From positions 372,001-436,000 of the forward strand of contig NW_026777121.1 in the NCBI RefSeq assembly GCF_030936135.1: 64,000 bases of DNA, written 5' to 3'. The position numbers and the translations under genes are program-made. Numbering within the stretch: the first letter of the stretch is position 1; the number at the start of each line of letters is the position of its first letter. Positions 60,141 to 64,000 of this stretch are shown here, piece by piece. Below the pieces are notes generated by a model. That model was not told the origin of the DNA. It was given only the letters and a program-made list of their open reading frames with translations, and ran no database searches. Origin of the DNA: Gavia stellata. Taxonomy: Eukaryota; Chordata; Aves; Gaviiformes; Gaviidae.

Positions 60141-60894
60141 TCATCCCCGTCTTCTCTCCATTTTCCATGCTTATACATCCCCCTCATCTTCCTCAACTCC
60201 TCTCTTTCTCTGCCCTTGGCTGCTCCCAAGCAAGGGACCTACCCCCCGTTATTTTTCCCCCCTTGCTCCCAGGTTTGCTACATCCGTAAACAGATTTGGT
60301 GTTGCAGGTGCTCTTAGCTAGGTCACCCTGGACTTCCATGGCATTACTGATGCGGTTTCCTGGGCACTGCTGGCCCTGGCAGATCCCTCTCCCCAGGATG
60401 ACGCCAACTCTTTGTTCAACTACCTGTGAAGTGTAGCATCTCTCCCATCAAGCCCCCTCAACTACCCGTGAAATGTGGCTCTTCCTCATGGCCCTGTAAC
60501 TGCTGTCAGCTTCTCAGTCTGTTTGCTCTGCTCAGCAATTTCTCTTGCCATGCTCAGGCGTTTCCCACAGGCTGTTCAGGGAGCTAAGGCTTACGCCAGG
60601 CCCTAGGCATCAGCCTGTGTGCCTTAATGCCTACCCCCAAAGTTGGCTGCATGTCCCATCATTTTTTCCTCTCCCTGTTCTAACTTCAACGTGCCAGTCT
60701 TCTCCACCCCATGGTGGCTCTGAGCACCCTCCTCTCTGACCAGGCACGCTTTCAGCCCTTTTGAGTGGCTCTTTCCCTTTGTGCCCTACTTGACCGCCTG
60801 CAGCCTCGTTTTGCAGGCGCCGGGCGTGGAAGTCCTTGCCTCGCACGGGAGACTGAAAGGGACTGAAGCATGGTTTGCTGTGAAAATTGGCAAC

Positions 60895-61469
<575 letters not shown>

Positions 61470-61628
61470 TCAGCACTAGATTTCTCTGAGTTACCAAAAT
61501 ATAGACAATAGAAATAGCTACTAGTGTTAGTAGATACATTTTCAGAATGCTTTCTCTTGCCACACCAATCGGGCTAGAGAGGTTGTTAAAGCATTCTATT
61601 AAAGGAAATAATCCCTAGATTTGGGATT

Positions 61629-62359
61629 CCTGCAGTGCTATCTTCTGACAATGGGCCTCATTTTGTTTCAGAGGTGGTCCAGGGAGCGTCAAAATTTCTC
61701 CAATTTGAATGGGATTTACATACCCCATGGAGGCCACAGCCTAGTGGGAAAGGAAGGAATAAAATGAACCAGACTCTTAAAAGGCACATCTCAAAATTAT
61801 GCCGAGAAACTCGACTTCCATGGGTGGATGTTTTACCAACTGCTTTAATGAGGAACAGTAGGGAAAGTGAGATGGTTAAATAAAATACTTCACGGGATGG
61901 GGTTCTCCTTAATGGGTTGGTTACAGAGCTTAGTTCAAACTCTGATTGTGTTTCTAATACTGATTGTAGTAGTTTGTATCGTTTTGGGATGTATCGAGAG
62001 TATAATCGTTCGGGCTGGAATGTCACGATCCTCACCCCTAATGATAACCACAACTCGGGAAAGAAAAAAGCCCCTTCCTCACAGGATATGCGCAGGAAAA
62101 AGAGAGGATCCTGTGACTTCAAGTGAAGACGAGGCACCTAAGAGGCAATGGGAACGAAGGCAACTAAGCTCAACTGTAAAAAGTACTGGTAACTGTTGCT
62201 GGGAACGTAGAAATGCTGAACCGTGTGTTTACCGAGGGGTGCTAGCCTTGTGGAGTTACCACCTAGCACCCATCTCTGCGCAAACATGAAATAAACTCGC
62301 CTCTGTGTGTGTATCGGCCTCTTGCACACCGGGTAAAGAACCCAACTGCTGGGACAACA
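61629..62359 (+). mobile_element. Gamma-like ERV remnant (right copy)
   Basis: Counterpart of 7138-7868, with a few coding substitutions. Confidence 0.7.
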
Positions 62360-62769
62360 CTGGGAGCCAGCAGCTCCCCCCCACAGGCGAGCATCTCTGC
62401 TGCAGGGCCGGTGGCCCCGCAGCCACCCCCGGGCCTGAAGCGCTGGGGGCTGCCTAGTCTGAAGAAAATAAAGGGAAAGTCCGGTGAGAGTCTGCACGCG
62501 AGGAAGAGGGTGGCAGGAACGTGATCTCTGCCTCTCTAGTACCACACACCTCTCTCCAGCTTCCGCCTGACGTTGCTCAGACACGGTCTCTCTCACTTGT
62601 TTGGGTTTCTGCCTGTCGCTTGCAATATTTGTCTCTTCTTCTGATTTGCTCTTGAGAAGCGATGGGTTTTCTTGAGAGACATTGCCTTTTTTCCCCTCAC
62701 GCCCATGAAGCTTTCTCCAAACAGAGATAACATCCAGCCAACACTTTGGCTCCTCGAGACAAGGCTCGA

Positions 62770-62803
62770 GGGGGGAGGGAGAGAGGGGAGGGAGAGGGGG
62801 GAG
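62770..62803. repeat. Short purine-rich G/A repeat (right copy)
   Basis: Counterpart of 8277-8330, about 20 bp shorter. Confidence 0.85.
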
Positions 62804-62948
62804 AAAAGAAAGCTTTATCCTGATAGAAGGTGTTTTGGACGATTGCTTGGAGCAAAGTGTTAGAATGGAAGGTGGGAGAAGAAAAATACTGCTGCTCTGT
62901 GACAGTGAAATCAGCCAGCAGGAAAGGAAAAGGATAATGAATACTCAC

Positions 62949-63168
62949 ATGCATTGTATGTTGGTTTTGGATTTTTTCTTAATGAGATGGATGCCTTCCA
63001 GTCCATTGGTGATACCGTAAATCCTCCTTTTTTGCACCTTGAGGACCTCTGCCGCTCTGTTCAAATCTAAGACCCCATCAGGAGATTGGCTCAGCAACTG
63101 AATGAACTTCTTTGTTAGAAGGGCAAGTGATGTATCATACCGAGTCTTTTCTGAAGGAGATTTTGGAG
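62949..63168 (-). pseudogene. E2F3: E2F3 exon 3, altered, right copy
   Basis: Identical protein to 8471-8690, including RRIYG, NGLEG and the terminal Cys. Its exon 2 partner would lie beyond the window end. Confidence 0.85.
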
Positions 63169-64000
63169 CTTGGCAAGAAAAGAGAAAAAAAACCAAAACA
63201 GGGAAATCAGTTTTCTCATTTTGGTTCCGAAAGCAGCATCCAGAAATGAAAGGATACATATTACAGATATTTCTTTCATTTTTACTACAGAAATCTCTCA
63301 AACCTCTGCATTAAGACACAGCTTACCACTGGGTATTTATTTGTATTTCAAGCTGCACTTTTCCAAAAGTCACAGGTACATGAGCAAAGCCATACATTTT
63401 TTTAAATGCAAGTATTTCCATGATGGATACATATATGCAATAGTCTACTTAGGTTTTCACTATGTGAAGTCTTAAGAGTATTTTTAGTATCTATTTATTC
63501 TGGCAGCAATACCAAAAATTCCCCTATGACTCTCCTCCATCAGGCTGATAGCCAGCTTTCATCAGGGTTTGATTTTCCCCTCTTGTAAGACGAGTGTTTC
63601 ACATGCAATTAAGCAGGACTTGGGTGTACTTCAGTGGGTGAACACAACGACAGATTCCATCAGCGCCAGACTCCACGGCACGGCGTACAGAAAACTCAAG
63701 TGAATTAGAGGAGATTGACGCAAGACACAATGTATAATCATCGTTTCCCCATAACCAAACAATGCTCAAACTGGGCAAGAGTCTCCCTCCACTTCTTTTA
63801 AATTAGAAGTCAGCACACGGCTTGGATCTTACTAGACAACGCGCTCTTTTCACGCACAAATGTAGCAACAGATGAGCTGTTAAAGAGTTTAAATATGGAG
63901 ATCAGGATAATTTTTAACTCTAAATGTTTGAGGACTTTGTGTCAAGGGAAATGAGCCAGCCATTATTAGAAGTCTGCTGGGCTGGTACATCTCAAACCTT

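Overview
The window looks like nuclear DNA of a bird. The evidence is CR1 LINE fragments, ERVL-type solo LTRs that begin with the TGTGCTGGTTTTGGCTGGG motif, several endogenous retrovirus (ERV) classes, and intron-split vertebrate genes. I cannot name the species. All recognisable host exons lie on the minus strand. They are E2F3 (exons 2 and 3), CDKAL1 (the first two coding exons plus a likely CpG-island promoter), fragments of at least four acrosin-like serine protease copies, and one well-formed exon I do not recognise. E2F3 and CDKAL1 are neighbours in the same orientation in other amniotes, so this is that locus, but heavily rearranged.

Layout. Unit X (1-9522) is repeated almost base for base at 54778-64000. 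The match starts at base 1 of the window and is still running at base 64000, so the window probably samples a head-to-tail duplication with a period of about 54.8 kb that extends past both ends. X carries, in minus-strand order, E2F3 exon 3, ERV remnants, an acrosin last exon, a class I-like LTR, acrosin exons 1-2, a CpG island, a purine-rich VNTR and a small 5' exon. In the right-hand copy X leads into CDKAL1 exon 2 (53216-53382) and exon 3 (50136-50248). Unit Y (about 14.16-25.41 kb) is repeated at about 35.35-47.10 kb. Y carries acrosin exons 3-5, a degenerate satellite interrupted by a composite segment, a second minisatellite, and a broken gamma-like ERV whose LTR end is the right edge of both Y copies.

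Between the Y copies lies a class II (ERVK-like) provirus, 28877-34177. Its two 380-bp LTRs are identical as read, it has a 6-bp target duplication (gcaacc), a primer-binding site complementary to initiator tRNA-Met, and a mosaic interior: a gag remnant, a CpG-rich non-retroviral block, a piece of RT containing YMDD, a 132-bp ERVL-LTR fragment, RNase H and integrase with all catalytic residues, a 51-codon Cys/His-rich ORF overlapping the pol stop, a piece of a class I LTR with leader, and an env tail. It cannot be autonomous, yet it inserted very recently. A solo LTR of the same family sits in an acrosin intron in only one Y copy (35630-36004).

None of the acrosin copies is intact. E2F3 is represented by two exons only, the second with atypical residues in the DNA-binding domain. 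The CDKAL1 exons look intact but are only the 5' part of the gene. The window is best read as an ampliconic, ERV-rich locus built by repeated segmental duplication. A W-linked or pericentromeric location is possible but not shown. No tRNA, rRNA, CRISPR or prokaryotic features were seen.
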